Of a DNA stretch of 64,000 nucleotides, positions 35,359-41,931 are shown piece by piece. Each line of letters starts with the position of its first letter. Within the stretch, counting starts at the first letter, position 1. Below the pieces are notes generated by a model, which did not search any database, was not told the DNA's origin, and saw nothing but the letters and a program-made list of their open reading frames with translations. Origin of the DNA: Rhodoferax lithotrophicus (lineage in GTDB: Bacteria > Pseudomonadota > Gammaproteobacteria > Burkholderiales > Burkholderiaceae_C); NCBI RefSeq assembly GCF_019973615.1, contig NZ_AP024238.1:2294001-2358000 (forward strand), read 5' to 3'. The position numbers and the translations under genes were made by a program.

Positions 35359-36855
35359 ATGAGCGAAACCATTGAACTTGTTGAAGACGTAGCCGCCGTC
35401 CAGAGCGACGACTTTGTGGCCGTCAGCTACGACGACCTGATTCCCAATAACGTCGATTTGTCGTCTGACAAACAGTTGCAGCGCGCGCTGGAAGGCTGGC
35501 AGCCCAACTACATTGACTGGTGGAAAGACATGGGGCCAGAGGGCTTCCAGAACGCCGATGTCTACCTGCGCACCGCCGTGGGGGTGGACCCCAGCGGCTG
35601 GGCCAAGTTTGGCCACGTCAAGATGCCCGAATACCGTTGGGGCATTTTGCTGGCCCCCAAGGAAGAAGGCCGCACCATTCCCTGTGGCCGCCACAAGGGT
35701 GAACCGGCCTGGCAAGAAGTGCCAGGTGAATACCGCTCGCTGTTGCGCCGCCTGATCGTGGTGCAGGGCGACACCGAACCAGCCTCCGTAGAACAACAAC
35801 GCTTTTTGGGCGCCACCGCACCCAGCCTGTACGACATGCGCAACCTGTTCCAGGTGAACGTCGAAGAAGGCCGCCACCTGTGGGCCATGGTTTACCTGCT
35901 GGTCAAATACTTTGGCCGCGATGGCCGTGAAGAAGCACAAGGCTTGCTGGAGCGCCGCAGCGGCCAGCAAGACAACCCACGCATCCTGGGCGCGTTCAAC
36001 GAGCGCACACCCGACTGGCTGAGCTTCTTCATGTTCACCTACTTCACCGACCGCGACGGCAAGATGCAACTCGCCGCGCTGGCGCAGTCGGGGTTCGATC
36101 CCTTGTCACGCAGCTGCCGCTTTATGCTGACCGAAGAGGCGCACCATTTGTTTGTGGGTGAAACCGGCGTGGGCCGTACCATTGAGGCTACTTGCCTGGC
36201 CATGAAGGCTGCGGGCATCACCGACCCCAACGACAAGGAAGCCATCCGCAAACTCGGCGTGATCGACCTGCCCACGCTGCAGAAAAAAGCCAACTTCCAC
36301 ATGTCCGTCACACGCGACCTGTTTGGCTCCGAGATCTCGTCCAACGCCGCCAGCGCCTTCAGCACCGGCCTCAAAGGCCGTTTCAACGAAACCGCCATCA
36401 ACGACGACCACCAACTGGAAAACGCCACTTACCCAGTGCTGCGCGTGATCGACGGCCAGTTCGTCACCGAAGACGTGCCCGCCCTGCGCGCCATCAACAG
36501 CCGCCTGCTGGACGACTACATCACCGACTGCCAAGGCGGTATTGACCGCTGGAACAAGGTGATCGAAAAGTCCGGCATCGCCTTCCAGTTCAAGCAACCG
36601 CACAAGGCCTTCAACCGCAAGATTGGCGAATTTGCCGAAGTGAACGTCAGCCCGGCTGGTGAACTTCTGACTGACGAGGCTTGGGCTGCCAGCCAAGGTG
36701 AATGGCTGTGCAACGACGAAGACCACGCCTTCATCAACTCGCTGATGAAGCCCTGCATGGAACCCGGTCAATACGCCAGCTGGATTGCGCCCCCGCGCGT
36801 GGGCATCAACAACCAGCCCAAGGACTTTGAGTACGTGCGTATCGAACATTCCTGA
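35359..36855 (+). CDS. Second benzoyl-CoA 2,3-epoxidase-like oxygenase (BoxB paralog)
   Basis: 498 residues from ATG 35359 (GCAGGAGAC upstream). It is a clear paralog of the BoxB at 45849-47276, alignable over nearly its whole length, with about 20 extra residues at the N-terminus. Diiron ligand motifs are intact: VNVEEGRHLWAMV (about 168-178) and FMLTEEAHHLFVGE (about 256-268). BoxB with BoxA reductase inserts O2 into benzoyl-CoA as a 2,3-epoxide. This copy has no boxA or boxC beside it and so would have to borrow them. It differs at several otherwise shared positions (for example GRTIPCGRHKGEPAW against RKIHFGDHKGEDAW), suggesting a substituted aryl-CoA as substrate or different regulation. 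Confidence 0.9.
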   Translation: MSETIELVEDVAAVQSDDFVAVSYDDLIPNNVDLSSDKQLQRALEGWQPNYIDWWKDMGPEGFQNADVYLRTAVGVDPSGWAKFGHVKMPEYRWGILLAPKEEGRTIPCGRHKGEPAWQEVPGEYRSLLRRLIVVQGDTEPASVEQQRFLGATAPSLYDMRNLFQVNVEEGRHLWAMVYLLVKYFGRDGREEAQGLLERRSGQQDNPRILGAFNERTPDWLSFFMFTYFTDRDGKMQLAALAQSGFDPLSRSCRFMLTEEAHHLFVGETGVGRTIEATCLAMKAAGITDPNDKEAIRKLGVIDLPTLQKKANFHMSVTRDLFGSEISSNAASAFSTGLKGRFNETAINDDHQLENATYPVLRVIDGQFVTEDVPALRAINSRLLDDYITDCQGGIDRWNKVIEKSGIAFQFKQPHKAFNRKIGEFAEVNVSPAGELLTDEAWAASQGEWLCNDEDHAFINSLMKPCMEPGQYASWIAPPRVGINNQPKDFEYVRIEHS

Positions 36856-36866
36856 GGCACGCTGAC

Positions 36867-36923
36867 GGCATGAGGCCACCCCTCATGCCAGCGCATGGGC
36901 CACCAGTATGTTTGTGGCCCATG
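36867..36923 (+). other. Two tandem stem-loops between the boxB paralog and the hemerythrin gene
   Basis: First stem GGCATGAGG (36867-36875) / CCTCATGCC (36881-36889), 5-nt loop. Second stem CATGGGCCAC (36894-36903) / GTGGCCCATG (36914-36923), extendable outward. Neither has a T-run. Possible partial terminator or 3'-end stabiliser of the boxB paralog mRNA. Confidence 0.6.
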
Positions 36924-36967
36924 TGCAGACCGTTGCCTATTTTGTTGATCAACCGGAGACATGCCGC

Positions 36968-37552
36968 ATGCTGCATGAAAGTTTGAGAATCATCCACGAC
37001 GAGCATGAGGCCTTGTCTGCCATGTTGCGCTCGATTGGCATGATGGTGGAGCGTGGCCCGGGGAATGAGCCCGAGGGCTTTTTTAATGTGCTGCGGGCCA
37101 TGCTGTTCTACATTGACGAATTCCCCGAGCGCCTGCACCACACCAAGGAAACCGAGCTGCTGTTCCCCCGCATCAAACGCCTGGCAGCCCAAACCGCACC
37201 GGCCATTGCACAGCTGGACAAAGACCACGCCCGAGGCGAAGCTGCCGTGCGTGAACTGCAGCACTTGCTGCTGGCCTGGGAGTTGATCGGTGACACACGC
37301 CGTGCCGCGTTCGATGCCGCCGCCAAAGCGTATCTGTCGTTCTATCTGGCGCACATGCGTCTGGAAGAAACCGAAATTTTGCCCGTAGCACAAAAGGTCT
37401 TGAGCGCCGCCGACTGGGCCGAACTGGATGCCGCTTTTGCCACCAACTGTGACCCACTCACCGGCAAATACCCACGTGACCCGGTTTACGAGCGCCTGTT
37501 TAGCCGCATCGTGTCAGAGGCTCCTGCGCCCATAGGGCTGGGCCATAGTTGA
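36968..37552 (+). CDS. Hemerythrin HHE-domain protein
   Basis: 194 residues from MLHESLRIIHDEHEALSAML (ATG 36968; CCGGAG 8-10 nt upstream). Four-helix hemerythrin-like domain with iron-ligand candidates in IIHDEHEAL, HHTKETELLFP, DKDHARGE and HMRLEETEILP. Such proteins bind a diiron site and may sense, store or deliver oxygen, or repair iron centres. It follows the boxB paralog by 112 bp in the same direction, so it could serve this oxygen-dependent diiron enzyme. A start at 36908 is excluded because it lies in the preceding hairpin and lacks a ribosome site. Followed by a hairpin with a T-run. Confidence 0.85.
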   Translation: MLHESLRIIHDEHEALSAMLRSIGMMVERGPGNEPEGFFNVLRAMLFYIDEFPERLHHTKETELLFPRIKRLAAQTAPAIAQLDKDHARGEAAVRELQHLLLAWELIGDTRRAAFDAAAKAYLSFYLAHMRLEETEILPVAQKVLSAADWAELDAAFATNCDPLTGKYPRDPVYERLFSRIVSEAPAPIGLGHS

Positions 37553-37591
37553 TCGAAATAGTCGATAGCGCCAGCTTGGAAACAGCTGGGC

Positions 37592-37620
37592 ATGGGTTGT
37601 TAGCCCCATTTTTTCTTTTT
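37592..37620 (+). terminator. Probable terminator after the hemerythrin gene
   Basis: ATGGG / CCCAT with a short loop, then TTTTTTCTTTTT; an additional small hairpin CCAGCT/AGCTGG lies at 37571-37589. It ends the boxB paralog-hemerythrin unit. From here to 37788 I see no gene. Confidence 0.6.
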
Positions 37621-37788
37621 CATCAATGGATGTTTGCTATCTAAAAAAGAGCTTCTTGCGTAGGTGAATAAAGGACTAGAGGCCCATTTCACTTCTTTTT
37701 ATGTAACTCAGCGCCTCAAGCCGTTCTGGTCAAGCTCAGGATGGACGGGGGTTGGTGACCTGAGTCGATGCATTCTATATGAAGAATT

Positions 37789-37840
37789 GACCTCTAGCGC
37801 TTATCCATCAAGCGCTAGCAGCTATTGAGTTTGTAGCGCT
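37789..37840 (+). repeat. Dispersed hairpin repeat, left copy flanking the ATPase island
   Basis: GACCTCTAGCGCTTATCC, then ATCAAGCGCTAGCAGCTATT and GAGTTTGTAGCGCTT. Core stem CTAGCGCTT/AAGCGCTAG. Same orientation and same extended tail (AGCTATTGAGTTTGTAGC) as the copy at 40134. Confidence 0.9.
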
Positions 37841-37917
37841 TGTGATCTGATTGGGCGCATGGTGCAGGGGCATGGCTTCGCGATCTGTGAAGGTCCGCAC
37901 TCGTTTACCCAAGCCCA

Positions 37918-38055
37918 TCATCGGCCCGCCGGGCTGCTGAGTGCATCCAGCGGACTGACCGTGCCACCCGCAGCCATCTTGAACACATGGGTGTTCATCA
38001 TTGTGGTGGAAACATACGAGTGACGCAGCAGAACTTGCACCGCCCAGATGCGCGT
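37918..38055 (-). pseudogene. C-terminal remnant of an integron integrase (IntI)
   Basis: On the minus strand the last 40 codons read VQVLLRHSYVSTTMMNTHVF and KMAAGGTVSPLDALSSPAGR, closely resembling the end of integron integrases (VQELLGHxDVSTTMIYTHVL ... GVRSPLDAL). The conserved His of the LLGH box remains (LLRH), but the catalytic tyrosine of the IYTHV motif is replaced by Asn (MNTHV), and everything upstream of this box is missing. It is therefore a dead fragment. The open frame continues to 38184 without further integrase similarity. Its 3' end points left, away from the ATPase gene, as an integrase would relative to its cassettes. Confidence 0.7.
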
Positions 38056-38271
38056 TACGTCGGCAAAGCCCTCAGTGGGCTTCAAAAGCTGGACTGACTG
38101 GCATCCATGCGGGAGCATTTTGTATGTGCACGAGGTGGCTGGCTGAGGGATTGGTGCTGATGCCTCGCTATGATCTGATGCCACAAATGGGGTGAAGCTT
38201 GCAATCCCCTATCGCCACCGCCAACACAAGCGGTTCAATTCAACATGATTTATCCGCCGCAGGAGGTGTTT

Positions 38272-38310
38272 ATGGTTTCTAAGCATTGCAGAGCAACTTG
38301 TAAACGCTGA
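38272..38310 (+). CDS. Possible 12-codon leader ORF
   Basis: AGGAGG (38261-38266) sits 5 nt before ATG 38272. The frame is MVSKHCRATCKR then TGA. The ribosome site is the best in the neighbourhood, and the stop is 50 nt before the likely ATPase start. Short ORFs of this kind in attI regions of class 1 integrons can aid translation of a following cassette gene. Whether it is translated here is unknown. Confidence 0.4.
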   Translation: MVSKHCRATCKR

Positions 38311-38359
38311 TTGTCAGAAGTGACGAAAGTTTCGTAAGTTGAAAAAAATGGGGATCAAA

Positions 38360-39835
38360 ATGCTAGAAATAGAAATTGAAAATGTCCGAAATATAAGTAG
38401 ACTAAAACTGTCTCTTCCTTTTTTTCAGGGACTTTATGCAGTAACAGGTGTCAATGGAATTGGAAAAAGCACAATATTCAGCGCACTTTCCAAAGTGGTG
38501 TATAGAGGCGCTCTGAAAAATTACTTTAAGAATGATGGAACTGCACACTCAAAAATTTCATACCGCCTGAATGATTTGGAGAATATTTGGGTTCGACAGA
38601 GCGGCTGGCAAAGACAAAATCCAGAAGCTGATGAAATATTCGTAAATGGCATATATGAAGGTAGCTTAATCTATGGAAATAGATTTTCAGATGCCCATAC
38701 ATCAAGAATGTCGGCAGCAAGCCATATTACAGATTCAAATATTTGTGCTGCCGAACCATTTGTATTAGAAAATCTAGGAAAAATTCTACGAAATGATGAA
38801 ACCTACTACGCCGATCTCAAGCGTGTCAAAACGAAAGTAATAGCACAAAAGCTTGGTTTCTCGGGGGTACCATACTTGATAGATAGGGATGGAGTTCGAA
38901 TACATCAATTCAAAATGAGTTCTGGTGAGTTTGTGTTAATTGGTTTGTTGCACTATATCCATGAACGAATTATATATACCTCAAAAAAAAGTATATCTAA
39001 GCCTAGTGTAATCCTCTTGGATGAGATTGAGTTGGCGCTGCACCCTTCGGCACAAGATCGATTGGCAATTTTTTTAAACAAGATTTCATCTCAGTATAAC
39101 TTTTGCATATACTTTGCCACCCACAGTATACAAATATTAAGCAATGTGCGAGCAGAAAAAATATTTCACCTTGATTCTGGAATTAGTGGCGCTATAGAAG
39201 TGATAAATCCTTGCTATCCTGCGTATGCGACACGCTGCATGTATACACCGGATGGCTTTGATTTTATATTGCTTGTAGAGGATAACCTCGCAAAAAATCT
39301 TGTAGAGAAATCAATACGAGACTGTCGGCTTCAAATCAGTAGGCTTATAAAGGTTTTGCCTTGCGGTGGATGGGAAAAGACACTTGAGCTTCAAAATGAA
39401 ATTCAAAATTCAAGACTAGCTGGAGCAGGGTGCACGGTTATATCAATATTAGATGGTGATATTCAAGATGCGTGCAATAGGAAATATCCTTCAGGAACGC
39501 CATTTGCTGCACTTAAAAAAAGTTTTCTGCCGATATTGAGCCTAGAGAAATATCTAAAGAAAATGCTAGTGACTGAGCCTAGCGACCCTTTCGCCAGGGA
39601 TCTCGGTGATACCTTTTATCGTGTACGTAGCTTACCTGACATAGTAAGTGACTATAAAAACGATCCTAAGTCAGCCAATGATAATAACGGGAAAGGTCTT
39701 TTAATGGTATTAAAGGCATGCGCCGTTGAGCAAGGACACAACGAGGATGTATATCTAAGAGAGCTGTGCACTTTCATTTCAAATTTTGAGAATCTGGAGT
39801 CGTTGGCAAGCAATATACAGAGATTTTGTAGTTGA
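38360..39835 (+). CDS. ABC-type ATPase with C-terminal TOPRIM-like domain (OLD/PARIS-like)
   Basis: About 491 residues from MLEIEIENVRNISRLKLSLP; ATG 38360 has GGGGA upstream, while ATG 38348 and TTG 38339 are alternatives. ATPase part: Walker A GVNGIGKST (about 30-38), signature-like MSSGEFVL (about 185), Walker B VILLDEIELALHP (about 217-229) and switch His FATHSIQ. The C-terminal third has LLVEDNLAKNLVEKS (about 303-317) and VISILDGDI (about 360-368), spaced as the Glu and Asp-x-Asp motifs of a TOPRIM nuclease. This order occurs in OLD nucleases and fused PARIS-like proteins, many of them antiphage. No second defence gene is adjacent. It is much more AT-rich than its surroundings (21 G+C in bases 38641-38700), pointing to horizontal acquisition. 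Confidence 0.75.
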   Translation: MLEIEIENVRNISRLKLSLPFFQGLYAVTGVNGIGKSTIFSALSKVVYRGALKNYFKNDGTAHSKISYRLNDLENIWVRQSGWQRQNPEADEIFVNGIYEGSLIYGNRFSDAHTSRMSAASHITDSNICAAEPFVLENLGKILRNDETYYADLKRVKTKVIAQKLGFSGVPYLIDRDGVRIHQFKMSSGEFVLIGLLHYIHERIIYTSKKSISKPSVILLDEIELALHPSAQDRLAIFLNKISSQYNFCIYFATHSIQILSNVRAEKIFHLDSGISGAIEVINPCYPAYATRCMYTPDGFDFILLVEDNLAKNLVEKSIRDCRLQISRLIKVLPCGGWEKTLELQNEIQNSRLAGAGCTVISILDGDIQDACNRKYPSGTPFAALKKSFLPILSLEKYLKKMLVTEPSDPFARDLGDTFYRVRSLPDIVSDYKNDPKSANDNNGKGLLMVLKACAVEQGHNEDVYLRELCTFISNFENLESLASNIQRFCS

Positions 39836-40282
39836 GTGATGTCTACAACCTCTCTTAAGTAACTTTGTAAATATTTTTTTCAGATCGATTAACTAAATAT
39901 AAAGTTTCTTTGGCTTGGAGTCCGGGCAGTGTCGGGTAGATCGCCAACGGCTAAGGTTAGATCGGGCGAAGCCAAGATATAAACCACAGCCAAGCCCAAG
40001 CCAGCAAGTCTCGATCATTCAGTGACTCAGGGCTGAAGAGCACATTTGGGGCAGCTAATCCAGCGCTGTTTGACCATCTTGGCCGAATTCACCTGCAGCA
40101 GCACTGGGCAGGTTTGATTTTTATATAAAAAATTAGCCTCTAGCGCTTATGCATTAAGCGCAAGAAGCTATTGAGTTTGTAGCATTTGATGGCATGACCA
40201 CTTCGCGTTGTCCAACCATGTGCGGGGTACGGTTGAATCCCCCGCGCTAATCGCCGGATTGGGCTTGCTTGACAACGCAACC
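39836..40282. other. Non-coding stretch after the ATPase gene
   Basis: No convincing gene. It holds TTGGCTT/AAGCCAA inverted segments (about 39909 and 39969), two near-direct repeats (GGGTAGATCG and GGTTAGATCG, about 39934-39965) and the dispersed repeat at 40134-40190. A GTTAGAT at 39956 fits the GTTRRRY core of integron recombination sites, but no complete attC partner was found. Confidence 0.4.
40134..40190 (+). repeat. Dispersed hairpin repeat, right copy flanking the ATPase island
   Basis: TAGCCTCTAGCGCTTATGC, then ATTAAGCGCAAGAAGCTATT and GAGTTTGTAGCATTTGAT. Direct repeat of the copy at 37789, sharing the extended tail beyond AGCTATT that most other copies lack. Confidence 0.9.
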
Positions 40283-41485
40283 TCACACCCTCTCAACCAC
40301 CAGCGCAATCCCTTGCCCCACCCCAATACACATGGTGCACAGCGCATAACGCCCCCCGCTGCGGTGCAACTGGTTCACCGCTGTCGTCACCAGCCGTGCT
40401 CCACTGGCCCCCAGCGGGTGACCCAAGGCGATGGCACCGCCGTTGGGGTTGACACGGGCATCGTCGTCGGGCAGGCCAAGGTCGCGCAGCACGGCTAGGC
40501 CTTGGGCGGCGAAGGCTTCGTTGAGTTCGATCACGTCCATTTGCGCCAGGCTTAAGCCCGTGAGTTCCAGCACCTTGCGGGTGGCCGGGGCTGGGCCGAA
40601 ACCCATGATGCGGGGGGCGACACCAGCGGCGGCCATGCCGACAATGCGGGCTTTGGGCGTTAGGCCATGGCGGGCGGCTGCGGCTTCGTTGGCCAGCAGC
40701 AGGGCGCAAGCGCCATCGTTCACGCCTGAAGCATTGCCTGCGGTGACTGTGCCGTCCGGGCGCACCACGCCTTTGAGTTTGGCCAGGGATTCCAGCGTGG
40801 TGGCGCGGGGGTGTTCGTCTTGCGTCACCTGTAGCGGGTCGCCTTTTTTCTGCGGGATGGACACCGGGGTGATTTCGGCATCGAAAAAGCCACTCTGCTG
40901 GGCACGCAGGGCGTTTTGCTGGGAGCGCAGGGCCATCAGGTCTTGCGCCTCGCGCTCGATCTTGAAATCGGTGGCCACGTTTTCGGCGGTCTCGGGCATG
41001 GAGTCCACGCCGTACTGGGCTTTCATGAGTTTGTTGACAAAGCGCCAGCCAATCGTGGTGTCGTAGACGGCGTTGCTGCGGCTGAAGGCGGCATCCATCT
41101 TGGGCATGACAAACGGGGCGCGGCTCATGCTCTCTACGCCACCGGCGATCATCAGTTGTGCCTCGCCACTCTTGATGGCCCGTGCCGCCGTGCCCACCGC
41201 GTCCAGGCTGGAGCCACACAGGCGGTTGATGGTGGAGCCGGGTACTTCTTGCGGCAGCCCGGCCAGCAGCGCGGCCATGCGGGCCACGTTGCGGTTGTCT
41301 TCACCGGCCTGGTTGGCGCAGCCCAGCAGCACGTCGGTCACCGCCGCCCAGTCCACGTTGGGGTTACGTGCCATCAAGGCCCGCAGCGGGATGGCAGCCA
41401 GGTCGTCGGTGCGCACACTTGAGAGTGCGCCACCGTAGCGGCCAAAGGGGGTGCGGATGGCATCACAGATATAAGCTTGGGTCAT
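40283..41485 (-). CDS. pcaF: 3-oxoadipyl-CoA/acetyl-CoA thiolase
   Basis: 400 residues, the length and sequence of beta-ketoadipyl-CoA thiolases (MTQAYICDAIRTPFGRYGGA). Active-site Cys90 in NRLCGSSLDAV, NEAFAAQGLA, His in GGAIALGHPLGASGARL and second Cys in CTMCIGVGQGIA. It cleaves 3-oxoadipyl-CoA to succinyl-CoA and acetyl-CoA, the last step of the box pathway. Overlaps the MaoC-like gene by four bases (41482-41485) and is the last gene of the boxC-led operon. Confidence 0.9.
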   Translation of the reverse strand: MTQAYICDAIRTPFGRYGGALSSVRTDDLAAIPLRALMARNPNVDWAAVTDVLLGCANQAGEDNRNVARMAALLAGLPQEVPGSTINRLCGSSLDAVGTAARAIKSGEAQLMIAGGVESMSRAPFVMPKMDAAFSRSNAVYDTTIGWRFVNKLMKAQYGVDSMPETAENVATDFKIEREAQDLMALRSQQNALRAQQSGFFDAEITPVSIPQKKGDPLQVTQDEHPRATTLESLAKLKGVVRPDGTVTAGNASGVNDGACALLLANEAAAARHGLTPKARIVGMAAAGVAPRIMGFGPAPATRKVLELTGLSLAQMDVIELNEAFAAQGLAVLRDLGLPDDDARVNPNGGAIALGHPLGASGARLVTTAVNQLHRSGGRYALCTMCIGVGQGIALVVERV

Positions 41486-41931
41486 GGTGTTGGTGTTTTG
41501 GAAAGGTCAAACAGGCTGGTGGCTTCCAGGTCAAGCACCTCGGTGCCTGCGGCGTTGAAAAGCTGCCAGCGCCAGCGCAAGATGCCCAGGTGCGATTTGC
41601 CGCTGGAGCGGCGCGACTCCAGCACCGTGGCCGTCAGCGACAACTGGTCACCAGGGCGCACCGGGTGTGGCCACTTCACATAGGCCAGGCCGGGTGAGGC
41701 AAAGGATTCGGAACCATGCAGCGCCGCATCGGCCACCAGCCGCATCGCCAGGCCACAGGTGTGCCAGCCGCTGGCGATCAGGCCACCAAAGCGGCTGTGT
41801 TGCGCGGCATCAGGATCGGTGTGAAACCATTGGGGGTCGTAGGCAGTGGCGAACTGGATCACCTCGGCTTCGCTGACCGTCACCGGGCCAGCCTGGATGA
41901 TTTGGCCGACATAAAAATCTGCAAACTTCAT
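41482..41931 (-). CDS. MaoC-like hot-dog hydratase
   Basis: 149 residues from MKFADFYVGQIIQAGPVTVSE. Hot-dog fold with the hydratase signature AYDPQWFHTDPDAAQ, FGGLIASGWHTCGLAMRL, matching R-specific enoyl-CoA hydratases/MaoC domains (Asp and His of the hydratase motif are present). In this operon it could hydrate an unsaturated CoA ester such as 2,3-dehydroadipyl-CoA, as an alternative to the crotonase-type hydratase encoded upstream, or keep alkene isomers from accumulating. Four-base overlaps with both neighbours show tight coupling. Confidence 0.85.
   Translation of the reverse strand: MKFADFYVGQIIQAGPVTVSEAEVIQFATAYDPQWFHTDPDAAQHSRFGGLIASGWHTCGLAMRLVADAALHGSESFASPGLAYVKWPHPVRPGDQLSLTATVLESRRSSGKSHLGILRWRWQLFNAAGTEVLDLEATSLFDLSKTPTP

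Noticed and set aside
36908..36967. N-terminal extension of the hemerythrin protein from ATG 36908
   Set aside because: That ATG lies in the loop of a strong hairpin and has no Shine-Dalgarno; ATG 36968 has one.
37916..38184. Intact 88-residue protein on the minus strand
   Set aside because: Only its C-terminal 40 residues resemble a known protein (integron integrase) and these have lost the catalytic Tyr; the rest has no coding character.
38338..38344. attI core GTTGAAA before the ATPase gene
   Set aside because: The last base does not fit GTTRRRY, and no supporting sites are present.
39950..39975. attC recombination site at GTTAGAT
   Set aside because: Only one seven-base core matches GTTRRRY; no inverse core RYYYAAC at suitable spacing and no imperfect-hairpin body was found.
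40020..40120. Possible zinc-ribbon protein fragment on the minus strand (MVKQRWISCPKC)
   Set aside because: Very short, with stops on both sides and no start or ribosome site; could be a gene remnant but cannot be supported.
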